From an uncultured Oscillospiraceae bacterium (GTDB lineage Bacteria > Bacillota > Clostridia > Oscillospirales > Oscillospiraceae): 40,386 nucleotides of DNA. Position 1 is the stretch's first letter. Every line of letters begins with the position of its first letter. Shown here piece after piece: positions 40,283 to 40,386 of this stretch. The position numbers and the translations under genes were made by a program. Location of the stretch: contig CATLHC010000021.1 of the NCBI GenBank assembly GCA_949948775.1, forward strand, positions 1 through 40,386, in the 5' to 3' direction. The notes below the pieces were generated by a model that was given only the letters and a program-made list of their open reading frames with translations, searched no databases and was not told where the DNA came from.

Positions 40283-40386
40283 TCAGCCGTGGGGCGCCTG
40301 GGGACCCTGTCCGCCGCCGGACTTGCGGCGGTGATGCGGCCGGTAGCGCCGCTTGTGGTTCTGCCCGGTCGTGGACTCGGCCGGCT
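40283..40386 (-). CDS. C-terminal tail of an unidentified gene (5' end outside window)
   Basis: On the minus strand one frame is open from the edge to a TGA at 40285-40283. The tail is very basic and Gly/Pro-rich (KRRYRPHHRRKSGGGQ), like disordered RNA-binding ends. The product cannot be identified. The terminator at 40251-40278 supports a real 3' end here. Confidence 0.5.
   Translation of the reverse strand, partial: PAESTTGQNHKRRYRPHHRRKSGGGQGPQAPHG

Overview
The window reads as one continuous stretch of a high-GC, Gram-positive anaerobe chromosome, most likely a gut Clostridia of the Oscillospiraceae (Flavonifractor / Lawsonibacter / Oscillibacter type). This is inference from gene content: hemZ, the prp-processed L27 with its N-terminal extension, sepF/divIVA, murT/gatD, an Ile T-box, Clostridia-style ileS, and GC-rich codon use. 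No tRNA, rRNA, CRISPR array, transposase or prophage gene was seen.

Layout. 1-6.2 kb is a plus-strand housekeeping block: the YidC tail, khpB/jag, an MBL hydrolase with hemZ, and rplU-prp-rpmA-obgE. 6.2-7.3 kb is a small divergent cassette (minus-strand hypothetical, plus-strand XRE regulator) followed by a long structured repeat. 7.3-9.8 kb holds a ClC antiporter and gap, divergently transcribed. 10.1-13.3 kb is a four-gene operon: membrane protein, response regulator, histidine kinase, small membrane protein. 13.5-17.8 kb is a minus-strand phosphate block (Na/Pi transporter, PhoP-like and PhoR-like genes) with a Pho-box-like site. 17.9-22.4 kb is the minus-strand operon miaA-hfq-HlyD-like-PLPBP-sepF-divIVA. 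22.5-27 kb holds a PilZ protein, a shikimate kinase, a DEAD-box helicase and a metallophosphoesterase. 26.9-31.5 kb has a second divergent small-ORF/XRE cassette, mnmG, murT and gatD. 31.5-33.7 kb has an XRE/SH3-like pair and prmA. 33.9-37.6 kb has an Ile T-box leader, a third divergent cassette and ileS. 38.1-40.2 kb is an ECF sigma factor with a membrane-anchored serpin, and a partial gene runs off the right edge.

Three things stand out. (1) Three separate cassettes share one architecture: a small minus-strand ORF of unknown function, a divergent XRE-type regulator, near-consensus promoters with palindromes between them, and a shared TGTCAA(A)GAGG(G)TG signature just ahead of the XRE start. 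One of them separates the Ile T-box from ileS. (2) A multi-hairpin intergenic repeat of about 250 bp occurs in three full copies and one truncated copy; its stems differ in sequence but stay paired, which suggests selection for structure. A second hairpin-repeat family occurs four times. (3) Two protein systems are unusual: a MurT/GatD pair whose GatD lacks the expected catalytic Cys and His, and an ECF sigma factor translationally coupled to a serpin with an anti-sigma-like cytoplasmic N-terminus.
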